DNA of 64,000 bases from Palsa-744 sp036498265 (GCA_036498265.1 DASYFT010000030.1:124001-188000); one strand, 5' to 3'. Shown: positions 23,550 through 32,531, counted from the stretch's first letter. The notes: generated by a model not told the origin, from the letters alone. Numbers and translations: made by a program.

Positions 23550-24587
23550 TCAGCGGACCAGCACATAGACCCGCGCCTGCCCGGCGGCGGTGCCGACGGC
23601 GAACGAGGAGACACCGAAGCGCGTGCCGCCCAGGGTCACCGCTCCGCCGGTGGGCAGTCTGGTGGGAGCGGGGTGGCTGCTACCGGCGAGCTGACGCGAG
23701 CCCGAGCGGATGTAGACGAGCGCTCCGGAAAGCGTGTTGGTGAGCCTGATGTAGGTGGCGAAGGTGGACGGCGAGAGCGCGAACCGCCGCGATATGCGCT
23801 GCGCGATGCGCCCCGTCTCCTGCGTCCGGATCTCGGCGCAGGATCTGGCGGCGAGCGTTGGGCCCAGCGGCAGCAGCAGCGAGACCCGGAGCGGGCCGGC
23901 GGGAAAGGCGCTGGCGTCGAACGAGAACGCCTCATAGGACCTGTGCGCATAGGTGACGGGTCCATGCGCCGGGATGGCGGGTGGCCCGGGCGTGAGCAGG
24001 CCTTCGACGGGCAGTGAACGCGAGCCGGTGCGCATGACGAGCGGCGCGCCGATGAAGCGGGTGACGAGCTTGATGTAGCCGAGGTCATCCTGGACCGAGA
24101 GCACGTAGCGCCCCACCGTCCTGCCGTGGAAGCGCAGGCCTCCCCCGACCGGGGCGAGTATGTATGGACCGCCGACGTCGGCCACCACCCTGGACCCCTG
24201 GGTGACGCGCAGCCGGACGACGTGGGTGTGCGAGAAGACGAGGCTGGTGACCGCCGCCTTGATGGCCGTGCTTTCCCCGCCGGCGAGGGCAGACAGCAGG
24301 GGGACGAACCCCTCGACCTGGCGCTGGTCGCTGCGCGTCTCCGAACCGGACAGCTCCCCCGCGTAGATTCGCGTGGCGATGAGGCCGGCGGTACGAGCCA
24401 GCGTCTCTGCAGCCGCCGCGCCGCAGGGGGCAGCCGAGGGTGACCCGGCAGAGGAGACGGTCGTGCCGAGCGTGGCCGGAGGGCGCCCGGCGGCCGAGCC
24501 CGTGCTGCGCGCGGCGGCGCCGCAGGCGGCGAGGGCCACCGCGACAAGCGACACGGCGCCGATCGGGATCACGAGGCGGCGGCCCAT
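23550..24587 (-). CDS. Secreted lipoprotein of unknown function
   Basis: A 345-residue protein with a lipoprotein signal: MGRRLVIPIGAVSLVAVALA followed by the lipidated Cys at about residue 22 (LAAC). A Ser/Ala/Pro-rich linker leads to a beta-rich body with VRLRVTQGSRVVADVGGPY, HGRTVGRYVLSVQDD, and two later segments with related phrasing (LVMRTGSRSLPV; ALVYIRSGSRQLAG). The repeats resemble extracellular Cache-type sensor folds, but I cannot confirm that. The start is fixed by TAGCTT 7 nt upstream, implying its own leaderless transcript. Not obviously tied to the hydrogenase. Confidence 0.72.
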   Translation of the reverse strand: MGRRLVIPIGAVSLVAVALAACGAAARSTGSAAGRPPATLGTTVSSAGSPSAAPCGAAAAETLARTAGLIATRIYAGELSGSETRSDQRQVEGFVPLLSALAGGESTAIKAAVTSLVFSHTHVVRLRVTQGSRVVADVGGPYILAPVGGGLRFHGRTVGRYVLSVQDDLGYIKLVTRFIGAPLVMRTGSRSLPVEGLLTPGPPAIPAHGPVTYAHRSYEAFSFDASAFPAGPLRVSLLLPLGPTLAARSCAEIRTQETGRIAQRISRRFALSPSTFATYIRLTNTLSGALVYIRSGSRQLAGSSHPAPTRLPTGGAVTLGGTRFGVSSFAVGTAAGQARVYVLVR

Positions 24588-24594
24588 CACCGGA

Positions 24595-24600
24595 AAGCTA
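24595..24600 (-). promoter_or_regulatory. -10 hexamer of lipoprotein gene
   Basis: TAGCTT on the minus strand, 7 nt before the ATG at 24587 and without a Shine-Dalgarno. Predicts a leaderless transcript separate from fumC. Confidence 0.45.
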
Positions 24601-24627
24601 CCCCGGCGGGGCCATCCTCGCGTCAGA

Positions 24628-25950
24628 TCATCCGCGGTTCCCCCGGGCGATCCGCCGCAGGTCGATCGTCTCGTCGTAGACCTTCGCGTCCACGCCCTCG
24701 GCGAGGGCGACCTCGCGCAACGGCCGTCCTGACTCCGTGGCCTTCGTGACGATGACGGTCGCCTTGTCGTAGCCGATCGCCCCGTTGAGCGCGGTGGCAA
24801 CCGCGAGGGTGGCCGCCGCCGAGGCGTCGGTGCCAGAGCGGTTGGCCTTGATGCCGTCGATGCACTTCTCGGCGAACACGCGCGTGGTCGCGGAGAGCAG
24901 TTCGAGGGACTGGAGCAGGTTGCGTGCGATCAGGGGGATCCGTACGTTCAGCTCGAACTGGCCCTGCAGCCCCCCGACCGTGATCGCCGCGTCGTTGCCG
25001 ATGACCTGCGCTGCGACCTGCAGCACGACCTCGGGGATCACGGGGTTGACCTTGCCCGGCATGATCGAGGAGCCCTTCTGCAGCTCGGGCAGGATGATCT
25101 CGCCGATGCCGGCACGCGGCCCGGAGGCCATCAGCGCGATGTCGCCTGCGATCTTGGTGAGCGACACCGCGAGAACCTTCAGCGCCCCGGACAGCTCGAC
25201 CAGCGCGTCGCGATTGGCCTGAGCCTCGAACGCGTCGCGTGGCGCAGCGATCTGCTTGAGGCCGGACTCCCGCTTCAGCCGCGCGCGGACCTTCTCGGCG
25301 AACCGCGGGTGGGTGTTCAGCCCGGTGCCGGTCGCGGTGCCACCGAGCGGGATCTGCCCGACGTGCTCGAGCGCCGCCCGCACGCGCTCCTGGGCAAGCC
25401 CGATCTGGGCGGCGTAGCCGGCGAACTCCTGGCCGAGCGTCACCGGCACGGCGTCCATCAGGTGCGTCCTGCCTGCCTTGACGACGTTCTGGAAGCTCCT
25501 CGCCTTGCGGGCGAGCGAGCGTTCGAGCTGCTTGAGCGCCGGCAGTAGCTCGTTCTCGGCGACGTCCAGCGCGGCCAGGTGCACGGCAGAGGGGAAGACG
25601 TCGTTGGACGACTGTCCCATGTTGACGTGATCGTTGGCGTGGATGCTCTCCCCCGCGAGGCGCGCGATCACCTCGTTGGCGTTCATGTTCGTCGAGGTTC
25701 CGGAGCCGGTCTGGAAGACGTCGATCGGGAACTGGGAGTCGTGCCTGCCCGCGGCGATCTCCGCGGCAGCCTTCTCGATGCGGGAGGCACTGCGCTTTGA
25801 GAGCAGCCCCAGCTCGCCGTTGACCGCAGCGGCAGAGCCCTTGATGCGAGCCAGCCAGTGGATGACCGAAGTTGGAACCGTCTCGCCCGAGATGGGGAAG
25901 TTCTCAACAGCCTTCGTCGTCTCCATGCCCCACAGCTGCTTGTCCGGCAT
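24628..25950 (-). CDS. fumC: Fumarate hydratase, class II
   Basis: Interconverts fumarate and malate in the TCA cycle. The 440-residue protein has the signature GSSIMPGKVNPVIPEVV, QTGSGTSTNMNANEV, and GRTHLMDAVPVTLGQEF. The N-terminus (MPDKQLWGMETTKAVENF) lacks the usual 15 or so residues before LWG, but AAGGAGAG sits ideally before ATG 25950. The short start is therefore accepted. Aspartase is the alternative; the GKVNP and ATGTGLN details favour fumarase. One of the few genes here with a canonical ribosome site. Confidence 0.9.
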   Translation of the reverse strand: MPDKQLWGMETTKAVENFPISGETVPTSVIHWLARIKGSAAAVNGELGLLSKRSASRIEKAAAEIAAGRHDSQFPIDVFQTGSGTSTNMNANEVIARLAGESIHANDHVNMGQSSNDVFPSAVHLAALDVAENELLPALKQLERSLARKARSFQNVVKAGRTHLMDAVPVTLGQEFAGYAAQIGLAQERVRAALEHVGQIPLGGTATGTGLNTHPRFAEKVRARLKRESGLKQIAAPRDAFEAQANRDALVELSGALKVLAVSLTKIAGDIALMASGPRAGIGEIILPELQKGSSIMPGKVNPVIPEVVLQVAAQVIGNDAAITVGGLQGQFELNVRIPLIARNLLQSLELLSATTRVFAEKCIDGIKANRSGTDASAAATLAVATALNGAIGYDKATVIVTKATESGRPLREVALAEGVDAKVYDETIDLRRIARGNRG

Positions 25951-25988
25951 CGACTCTCCTTGATGGTATTCGAGCAGGGCGGCGAACC

Positions 25989-26828
25989 CTATCCGCAGAA
26001 CGCCGCCAGCTCGCGCGCCAGCCCTACCGGGTCGTCGTACGCCATCAGGAAGCCCGTGCTCTCGAGCACGCGCAGTTGACCGTTGGGAAGCAGGCGTAGG
26101 GCCTCTTCGGCGGCCGCGATCGGATACAGCGGATCGCGGTCGGCCCACAGCAGCAGCACGGGCATGTCGAGTCTGGGGTAGAGCTCGAGCAGGTGCCGCT
26201 GGGCCCCGCGCGGCCACGCGCGCGCATACCTCGCCCACGAGCGTGCGAGGCTGGAGTTCCCCGGCACGTCTGCGAAGGCGTGTCTGACGAGGTCGCCGGC
26301 GGCTGGATTCGAGCGCGCGGAGAGCCCTATGGCGCGCTGGGGCGTGAACACTGCCTTGGTGGCGTGGCTCAGCAGGCGGTCGAGGCCGGGTACCACGGCG
26401 GCCTGCGCCGCTACGCGCCAGGTCGCCCGCAGCAGCCGCCGCGTCGGCGGCGCGTGCAGCCGGTTTGGCATGAGCACCAGCCGCGACGGATGCACACGGC
26501 CGGCGAGGACGGCGTGCAGGAGGATCTCGGCGCCGGCGTCGTGTCCCGCCATGAGCGGTCGCGGCCCGAGCACCTCGGCGGCGAACCCCCCGAGCACCTC
26601 GGCGAACCAGTCGATCGTGTAGGGATGGGTGGTCCGGTCCTCGGAGTCGCCGTGCAGCGGCAGGTCGGGAAGCACGACGCGGTAGCGGTCGGCGAGCTGC
26701 TCCACGGCGGGCTCCCACTCCTTGTGTGACAGCATCGCCGAGTGGAGCAGCGCCAGCGGCCTGCCGGTGCCGACCTCGCGGTAGGCCACACGGGCGCCGT
26801 CGGGGTGGTGGTAGAGACGGAGCCTCAC
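25989..26828 (-). CDS. Alpha/beta-hydrolase lacking the usual catalytic His
   Basis: A 279-residue alpha/beta-hydrolase fold protein with oxyanion segment LALLHSAMLSHKEW and a nucleophile elbow GHDAG, where Asp replaces Ser as in epoxide hydrolases and haloalkane dehalogenases. The acid motif LLLWADRDPLYP is present. The C-terminal region expected to bear the catalytic His reads ESTGFLMAYDDP, with Phe in that place. It may be non-hydrolytic or use another base. GTG 26828 is preferred over ATG 26837 because that ATG lies inside the TACGAT -10. Located 38 nt before fumC on the same strand. Confidence 0.72.
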   Translation of the reverse strand: MRLRLYHHPDGARVAYREVGTGRPLALLHSAMLSHKEWEPAVEQLADRYRVVLPDLPLHGDSEDRTTHPYTIDWFAEVLGGFAAEVLGPRPLMAGHDAGAEILLHAVLAGRVHPSRLVLMPNRLHAPPTRRLLRATWRVAAQAAVVPGLDRLLSHATKAVFTPQRAIGLSARSNPAAGDLVRHAFADVPGNSSLARSWARYARAWPRGAQRHLLELYPRLDMPVLLLWADRDPLYPIAAAEEALRLLPNGQLRVLESTGFLMAYDDPVGLARELAAFCG

Positions 26829-26835
26829 GTCTCCC

Positions 26836-26841
26836 ATCGTA
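26836..26841 (-). promoter_or_regulatory. -10 hexamer of alpha/beta-hydrolase gene
   Basis: TACGAT on the minus strand overlaps the apparent ATG at 26837 and lies 7 nt before GTG 26828, favouring the GTG. Confidence 0.45.
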
Positions 26842-26887
26842 TGGTCGGCGCGGGTTTCGGCGTGTGCGCCGCGGGAACACAACTGGG

Positions 26888-27274
26888 ATGAGCACCCAGC
26901 AGCACCCGGTCACCACCGCGGAGGCTGTTCACCGGGCGGTCGAGGTGTGCGAAATCGGCGAGGTCGACGATCGGCTCGGCGACCTGCTGGCCCGCTTCGA
27001 GGACGCCGACGAACCGATCCGGGCGATCGGCGACGTCGAACTTCGGCTGGATGAAGTGCTCGAAGCGATAGCGCCCGACTGGGAGAACCTCTCGCTGCCG
27101 CCGGACTCCTCCCTGGCGATGGCGCGCGCGGTGGCCGTCTATCTGGCGTTCAGGCGCGACGAGATCGACTCGGAGGCGACGACGCTGCTGCGCCTCGCCG
27201 CCCGAGCCGAGTACCACGGCGTGCCTCCTGCGCCGATCCGCGACTGGCTTGGCGCGGCAGGGGTGTCACTGTAG
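26888..27274 (+). CDS. Small acidic protein of unknown function
   Basis: A 128-residue, very acidic, mostly helical protein. Landmarks are VCEIGEVDDRLGDLLARFEDADE, split here as VCEIGEVDDR and LLARFEDADE, then APDWENLSLPPDSSLAMARA and a final DWLGAAGVSL. No signal, membrane segment or metal site is present. Divergent from the hydrolase and convergent with the baeRF gene at a 12-nt gap. No clear leaderless -10 or ribosome site precedes ATG 26888. I do not recognise the family. Confidence 0.6.
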   Translation: MSTQQHPVTTAEAVHRAVEVCEIGEVDDRLGDLLARFEDADEPIRAIGDVELRLDEVLEAIAPDWENLSLPPDSSLAMARAVAVYLAFRRDEIDSEATTLLRLAARAEYHGVPPAPIRDWLGAAGVSL

Positions 27275-27286
27275 GCACCGCGCGAC

Positions 27287-28438
27287 CTAGAAGCGTAGGG
27301 TCGCGGCGATCCCGGCGAAGGCGCGGAGCGCGGGGGTGTCGCGCAGCGGGATCACCTCGGCAGACTGGTTGAGGGCGGCGTCCACGGCGTCCTCGAGCAT
27401 GCTCTCGCGCTGCTGGACCTCGCCGCCGTCATTGGGACAGCTCTGCGCCTCGACGCCCATCCAGCCGCACCGCGGGCAGATCACGCCGGCGAGCTGCAGC
27501 TCGGCTTCGTAGAGGAGCGCCTCGACCCGGCGCTCGACCAGCGCCAGCAGGACGGCGTCGGGGCCCGCCGCGGCGCGCGTGTTGCGGGCCAGGTGCTCGC
27601 GCAGCTCGGCGAGCACGTCCTCCACATGGCGGGCGCGCGCGTCCTCGAGCACGAAGTCGGCCGCTGCGACGATGTCCTCTATGCCGGCGTCCGGAACGTC
27701 CAGCGACAAGCGCTTGTCGTGCAGGCGCCCCCGCACTTCGGGTGGCAGGTGGGCGAGCACGCGGGGCCACAGCGGCTCGGTGCAGGCGACCAGCAGGTGG
27801 TCGTACGGGGACTCGCTGAGCAGGTCCTTCAGCTCGCGGCCCACGTGGCGCAGGTGGGCCTCCACATCCTCGCTCTGCGAGCGCTGGTAGCGCGCCTGAG
27901 ACCAGCCGCCCTGGTCCTGTCGCCCATGGACCGGGTCGCTGATGGTGCTCGCGCGCTGGAGCCGCTCGGGCGAGCCCAGGAGGATGCGAGCGTGGCGCTC
28001 GTCGACCAGCGCGACGCAGACCACGCTGGCGGGGGCCAGCTGGGTCAGCGGCGCGATGAACGGCTCGTCTCCGATGAGGGCCGCGCTGTCGAGGGGGTGG
28101 GGAAGCCGCAGCAGCTCCTCCAGGTCGAGCGGCGGGGAGATGAAGAGCGCCGCCGCATGCGCGTCCTCGGCCCAGGGCTGCTCGCCGTCGGCGAGGATCT
28201 CGCGAGCGCGCTCGAGCGCCGCGCGTAGCGCCATCAGCTCGGAATGCGGACGTTCGCCCGCCTCGATCTCGCGGTGCGCGCCGTCGAGCAGAGAGTCGAT
28301 CTCGGACGTGCGCGCCCGCGCGGTGGCGAACCGCTCCGGATCGAGGTTGAGGTAGAGGCTGAGCACCGTGCTCTGCGGTGCCCGGATCGCTGCGAGGCTC
28401 CTGAGGCGCTCCGGCGTCAGGTCGTTGCGCGCGCTCAC
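27287..28438 (-). CDS. baeRF/Vms1-like eRF1-fold protein, predicted peptidyl-tRNA hydrolase
   Basis: Bacterial relative of archaeo-eukaryotic release factor eRF1. The 383-residue protein carries QGGWSQARYQR (GGWSQ at 177-181), the counterpart of the catalytic GGQ loop. The third domain contains a zinc-ribbon-like CPRCGWMG...CPNDGG near residues 318-340. Vms1/ANKZF1 relatives release stalled nascent chains from split ribosomes; that role in bacteria is prediction. The GTG at 28438 is set by TACTCT 6 nt upstream. Divergent from ileS across 139 nt, a fitting neighbourhood for a translation factor. Confidence 0.82.
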   Translation of the reverse strand: MSARNDLTPERLRSLAAIRAPQSTVLSLYLNLDPERFATARARTSEIDSLLDGAHREIEAGERPHSELMALRAALERAREILADGEQPWAEDAHAAALFISPPLDLEELLRLPHPLDSAALIGDEPFIAPLTQLAPASVVCVALVDERHARILLGSPERLQRASTISDPVHGRQDQGGWSQARYQRSQSEDVEAHLRHVGRELKDLLSESPYDHLLVACTEPLWPRVLAHLPPEVRGRLHDKRLSLDVPDAGIEDIVAAADFVLEDARARHVEDVLAELREHLARNTRAAAGPDAVLLALVERRVEALLYEAELQLAGVICPRCGWMGVEAQSCPNDGGEVQQRESMLEDAVDAALNQSAEVIPLRDTPALRAFAGIAATLRF

Positions 28439-28444
28439 CGTTCG

Positions 28445-28450
28445 AGAGTA
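28445..28450 (-). promoter_or_regulatory. -10 hexamer of baeRF gene
   Basis: TACTCT on the minus strand, 6 nt before GTG 28438. Decides for this start over GTG 28471. Confidence 0.45.
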
Positions 28451-28561
28451 CCCCCCTCGAGGAGCCCTCACGCGGAACGGCCATGGCGGTGCAGGCTACG
28501 GGGCGACCGCGGCGCCCCAGCGCGGAGCGTCCGCCGCCCCGGCGCGGCCGCGGCCCGCACC

Positions 28562-28567
28562 TACAAT
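28562..28567 (+). promoter_or_regulatory. -10 hexamer of ileS
   Basis: TACAAT lies 10 nt before GTG 28578. The apparent ATG at 28566 is inside the hexamer and so is unlikely to be transcribed. No T-box leader can fit. Confidence 0.5.
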
Positions 28568-28577
28568 GGGCCGCCCT

Positions 28578-31500
28578 GTGAACGAGCGTCCACGCAATCC
28601 GCTGTTGCCCCGGCGTGCGGTTGACCCCCGCCAGGAGCTTCCGGCGCTCGAGCTGCAGGTTCTCGAGCGCTGGCGCGAGCGAGATGTCTTCGCCGAGTCG
28701 CTGCGCGCCCGGGAGGGCGCCCGGCAATGGGTCTTCTACGAGGGACCTCCGACCGCGAACGGGCCGCCCGGCACGCACCACGTGCTCTCGCGCGTGTTCA
28801 AGGACATCTATCCGCGCTTCCAGACGATGCGCGGGTACCGGGTGGAGCGCAAGGGCGGCTGGGACTGTCACGGCTTGCCCGTCGAGATCGCAGTCGAACA
28901 GCAGCTCGGGATCACCTCGAAGGCCGAGATCGAGGAGAAGATCGGCATAGAGGCATTCAACGCGGCCTGCCGTGAGTCCGTCTTCGCCTACGTGGAGGAG
29001 TGGAACCGGCTCACCGAACGGATCGGCTTCTGGCTCGACCTGGAGCACGCCTACCGGACGCTGGACGAGCCCTACATGGAGTCGGTGTGGTGGGCACTGG
29101 CGGAGATCGCCGGGCGAGGGCTGCTCTACGAGGGGCACAAGGTCGTCCCCTACTGCCCCCGCTGCGAGACGACCCTGTCCTCACACGAGGTCGCGCTCGG
29201 CTACGAGGACGTCGTCGACCCGAGCCTGTACCTCAAGCTCCAGGTGGCCGCCGGAGAGGAGCGGCTCCTGGTGTGGACGACCACGCCCTGGACGCTTCCC
29301 GGCAACGTCGCCGTCGCCGTCTCGCCGAGCGCGACCTACGCCAGGGTCCGTGCCGGAGATGAGGTCTTCCTGCTCGCGGAGGACCGTGTCGAGCCGGTGC
29401 TCGGCGAGGCCGCCGAGATCCTCGAGCGGCTCTCGGGATCGGAGCTGGTCGAGCGCTACCGCGCCTATCGCGGGCCGATCTTCGCGGCCGAGGATCGCGA
29501 GCCCGGCGAGCTGCCGATCCTCGCCGACGATTTCGTGACGACGGAGGACGGAACCGGCGTGGTGCATCTCGCGCCGGCCTTCGGCGAGGACGACTACCGC
29601 GTCGCGGCCGCGGCGCCGAGCGTCGCGTTCGACCCGACCGAGGCCGGCACGCTCTACAACCCCGTGCGTCCCGACGGCACATACGACGGGCGGGTCCGTG
29701 ACCGTCGAGGCCGCTCGCTGGAGGGGCGCTTCGTCAAGGACCCGGCGCTCACGGAGGAGCTCATCGAGGATCTGCTCGCGCGGGACCTGGTACTGAGGGT
29801 CGAGGCCTACGAGCACTCCTATCCGCACTGCTGGCGCTGCGGGACAGCGCTGCTCTACTACGCCAAACCGTCGTGGTACATCGCGACGTCGCGGCTGCGC
29901 GAGGAGATGCTCGCCGCGAACGAGACCGTGAGCTGGTACCCGCCCCACGTCAAGCACGGACGCTTCGGGGACTGGCTGAAGAACAACGTCGACTGGGCTC
30001 TCTCGCGGGAGCGCTACTGGGGGACGCCGCTGCCGGTGTGGCGCTGCCCGCGCGGGCACCTCCACGTGATCGGCTCCTTCGCTGAGCTGGCGGAACGCTC
30101 GGGAGCGGAGCTCGACGACCACCACCGCCCCTACGTGGACGCCGCCCGGTTCCCCTGCCCGCACGCCGACTCCTCGGAGGGCGAGCCCTGTGGAGAGCAG
30201 ATGGAGCGCGTCCCTGAGGTCATCGACGTCTGGTTCGACTCGGGATCGATGCCCTTCGCGCAGCACCACTTCCCGTTCGAGCACCGGGACACGTTCGAGG
30301 AGCGCTTCCCGGCGGACTTCATCTGCGAGGCGCAGGATCAGACCCGCGGCTGGTTCTACTCTCTGCTGGCGATCGCGACGCTTCTCTCCTGGCCGGCGCC
30401 GTACCGCAACGTGGTCTGCCTCGGGCTGATCCTCGACGAGCACGGCCAGAAGATGTCGAAGTCCAGGGGCAACGCGGTCGAGCCTTGGCACGTGCTGGAC
30501 ACCTACGGAGCGGATGCGCTGCGCTGGTACTTCTTCACGTCCAAACAGCCGTGGGACGGCTACCGGTTCTCCGTCGAGGCGATCGGAGAGGGGGTGCGGC
30601 TCTTCCTCAAGCAGCTGTGGTCGACCTACTACTTCTACGCGCTCTATGCCAACGCGTCAGCCGACGCACTGGATGCCGGCGGCGCGGGCGAGGCCGGGCC
30701 GGGAGACCGACCGAGCGACGATCTCGACAGGTGGGCGCTCTCGCGCACGGCCGCGACCGCGGAGCTGGTTGCGGAGAGGCTCGATGCCTACGATGCGACG
30801 GGCGCGGGACGGGCGGTCGCGGGGTTGGTGGACGAGCTGTCCAACTGGTACGTGCGCCGCTCGCGCAGGCGCTTCTGGGATGGCGAGGAGTCCGCGTTTC
30901 GGACGCTGCGCACGTGCCTGCTGACGGTCGCGAAGATGCTGGCGCCGTTCTGCCCGTTCATCGCGGATGAGATCTACGACAACCTGGACGGCTCGCTCGC
31001 CAGCGTGCACCTGTGCGACTTCCCGCGCGAGCAGGAGCTCGCGCCGCGAGACGAGGAGCTCGAGCAGGCGATGGCCCTGGCGCGCGAGACCGTCCGGCTC
31101 GGCCTGGGCGCGCGCGGCCAGGCCAAGATCAAGGTGCGACAGCCGCTCGACGAGGCGGTCGTGGTCGCGGCCGGGCGGGAGCGCGAGGGCATCGAACGGC
31201 TCGCTGACGTGGTGCGCGAGGAGCTGAACGTACGGCGGGTGCGCTTCGTGGCGGCCGCCGAGGAGCTGGGCAGCTACCAGGTCAAGCCGAACTACCGCAC
31301 GCTCGGGCCCATCTTCGGCAGCGAGATGCCGCTCGCGGCAGACGCCGTGGCAGCCCTGGACCCGGCCCGCGTTGCGGCGGCCGTGCGCGACGGAGTGCCG
31401 CTCGGGATCGCGGTCGGCGGCCGCGATCACACGCTCTCGGCCGAGGATGTGATCCTCACCATGCGGGCCCCCGAGGGCTACAGCGTGGAGCGCGAGGGTG

Positions 31501-31832
31501 CACACGCGGTGGCGCTCGATCTCGCCATCGACGACGACCTGCGGCGCGAGGGCTGGTCGCGCGAGACGGTTCACGCGATCCAGAACGCGCGCAAGTCCGC
31601 GGGGCTGCAGGTGGAGGACCGCATCGAGCTCGTCCTCGCCGGCGACGCCCCGCTGCTCGAGGCCGCCGCGGAGCACCGCGACTACATCGCCCGAGAGACC
31701 CTGGCCGTGCAGCTTCGACTGGCAGACGACAGCGAGCGATCAGCGGACGGCACCGACTACTCCGAGCAGACCAGCGTCGATGGCCTCACCCTCACGATCA
31801 GCCTTCGCCGGCTGCAGGCCGCAGCCCGCTGA
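28578..31832 (+). CDS. ileS: Isoleucyl-tRNA synthetase
   Basis: Charges tRNA-Ile. The 1084-residue class I synthetase has the HIGH-type motif as PTANGPPGTHHV, the KMSKS motif as GQKMSKSRGN, an editing domain, and the anticodon-binding helical region (FCPFIADEIYDNL). The sequence style is the eukaryote-like type 2 IleRS common in actinobacteria, often linked to mupirocin tolerance. That class assignment is by inspection. GTG 28578 is preferred to ATG 28566. A 44-bp tandem duplication spans its stop codon. Confidence 0.95.
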   Translation: MNERPRNPLLPRRAVDPRQELPALELQVLERWRERDVFAESLRAREGARQWVFYEGPPTANGPPGTHHVLSRVFKDIYPRFQTMRGYRVERKGGWDCHGLPVEIAVEQQLGITSKAEIEEKIGIEAFNAACRESVFAYVEEWNRLTERIGFWLDLEHAYRTLDEPYMESVWWALAEIAGRGLLYEGHKVVPYCPRCETTLSSHEVALGYEDVVDPSLYLKLQVAAGEERLLVWTTTPWTLPGNVAVAVSPSATYARVRAGDEVFLLAEDRVEPVLGEAAEILERLSGSELVERYRAYRGPIFAAEDREPGELPILADDFVTTEDGTGVVHLAPAFGEDDYRVAAAAPSVAFDPTEAGTLYNPVRPDGTYDGRVRDRRGRSLEGRFVKDPALTEELIEDLLARDLVLRVEAYEHSYPHCWRCGTALLYYAKPSWYIATSRLREEMLAANETVSWYPPHVKHGRFGDWLKNNVDWALSRERYWGTPLPVWRCPRGHLHVIGSFAELAERSGAELDDHHRPYVDAARFPCPHADSSEGEPCGEQMERVPEVIDVWFDSGSMPFAQHHFPFEHRDTFEERFPADFICEAQDQTRGWFYSLLAIATLLSWPAPYRNVVCLGLILDEHGQKMSKSRGNAVEPWHVLDTYGADALRWYFFTSKQPWDGYRFSVEAIGEGVRLFLKQLWSTYYFYALYANASADALDAGGAGEAGPGDRPSDDLDRWALSRTAATAELVAERLDAYDATGAGRAVAGLVDELSNWYVRRSRRRFWDGEESAFRTLRTCLLTVAKMLAPFCPFIADEIYDNLDGSLASVHLCDFPREQELAPRDEELEQAMALARETVRLGLGARGQAKIKVRQPLDEAVVVAAGREREGIERLADVVREELNVRRVRFVAAAEELGSYQVKPNYRTLGPIFGSEMPLAADAVAALDPARVAAAVRDGVPLGIAVGGRDHTLSAEDVILTMRAPEGYSVEREGAHAVALDLAIDDDLRREGWSRETVHAIQNARKSAGLQVEDRIELVLAGDAPLLEAAAEHRDYIARETLAVQLRLADDSERSADGTDYSEQTSVDGLTLTISLRRLQAAAR

Positions 31833-31894
31833 AGCCAGGCCAGCCGCTCAGCCGGCTGCAGGAGGCGCCGCGCTGAAGTCAGCCCAAGCGCTCA
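31807..31894. repeat. 44-bp tandem duplication across the ileS stop codon
   Basis: Two diverged copies (31807-31850 and 31851-31894) share GCCGGCTGCAGG at their starts and CGCTGAAG in the middle, and both end CGCTCA. The first copy contains the ileS stop. They lie between the convergent genes ileS and trxA. Confidence 0.6.
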
Positions 31895-31904
31895 GTGGCG
31901 CGCT

Positions 31905-31929
31905 CGCCGCCTGATGCGCTCAGGCGGCG
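31905..31929. terminator. Bidirectional hairpin between ileS and trxA
   Basis: Perfect 10-bp stem CGCCGCCTGA / TCAGGCGGCG with a 5-nt loop. It overlaps the last codons of trxA and could end transcription from both sides. Confidence 0.6.
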
Positions 31930-32252
31930 GTGAGGGAGGGCTCCAGCTCCTGCTCGAGCTTCTTCTTCGGGTAGGCGCCGATCACGGTCTTGACCGGCTC
32001 GCCGGCCTTGAACAGGATCATCGTCGGGATCGACAGAACCTGGAACCGGGCGGCCGTCTGCGGGTTCTCGTCGATGTCGAGCTTGACGATGCGCAGGTCG
32101 GTGCGCTCCGCCGCGATCTCCTCGAGAACGGGTGCCACGACCCGGCACGGGCCGCACCAGGCAGCCCAGAAGTCGACGAGCACGGGGCCCTCCGCCTCGA
32201 GCACCTCGGCCTCGAAGTTCGTATCGGTGACCTGCATCAGGGTGCCTGCCAT
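31920..32252 (-). CDS. trxA: Thioredoxin
   Basis: Cytoplasmic disulfide reductase of 110 residues, the standard length. Active site FWAAWCGPCRVVAP with C33 and C36, the buried Asp in LVDFWA, and the cis-Pro loop LSIPTMILFKAG are all present. It has a conventional expression signal: TATAGT -10 at 32282-32287 and AAGGAG before the ATG, unlike the leaderless neighbours. Convergent with ileS. Confidence 0.96.
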   Translation of the reverse strand: MAGTLMQVTDTNFEAEVLEAEGPVLVDFWAAWCGPCRVVAPVLEEIAAERTDLRIVKLDIDENPQTAARFQVLSIPTMILFKAGEPVKTVIGAYPKKKLEQELEPSLTAA

Positions 32253-32281
32253 GTGATCTCCTTGGTCGCTTGCCTACTACC

Positions 32282-32287
32282 ACTATA
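32282..32287 (-). promoter_or_regulatory. -10 hexamer of trxA
   Basis: TATAGT on the minus strand, 29 nt before the trxA ATG, leaving room for the AAGGAG ribosome site. A -35 is not clear. Confidence 0.5.
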
Positions 32288-32383
32288 CAAAGTGAAGGGA
32301 GGGTATCCCGGGGTGGTCGCAACCCGGCCCGAAAGGCCAACCATGCGAGGCAGGCGGCTCGACCGCGAAGCTATGGTGTGCCG

Positions 32384-32515
32384 ATGCTCCCGCTTGCGGT
32401 CAGCGGACTGCTCGTGATCGGCGTGGTGGTGGCGGGCGCCATCCTGCTCCTGGTCATCCTCTTCCGCGACGAGGATCGCGCCGAGGCAGAAAAGCGCGAG
32501 GACACGGACAGCTAG
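32384..32515 (+). CDS. 43-residue single-pass membrane peptide
   Basis: MLPLAVSGLLVIGVVVAGA starts a strong hydrophobic helix of about 26 residues, followed by a charged tail (FRDEDRAEAEKREDTDS). TATGGT at 32372-32377 is 6 nt upstream of the ATG, like other leaderless genes here, supporting a real gene. It ends 16 nt before the SpoIIM-like gene on the other strand. Function unknown. Confidence 0.55.
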   Translation: MLPLAVSGLLVIGVVVAGAILLLVILFRDEDRAEAEKREDTDS

Positions 32516-32531
32516 CGCGGGCAGCAGCCTC

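Noticed and set aside
24628..25950. Aspartate ammonia-lyase instead of fumarase
   Set aside because: GSSIMPGKVNP and the actinobacterial fumarase style fit better; not fully excluded.
28439..28577. T-box riboswitch before ileS, common in actinobacteria
   Set aside because: The -10 sits 10 nt before the GTG start, leaving no leader for a T-box.
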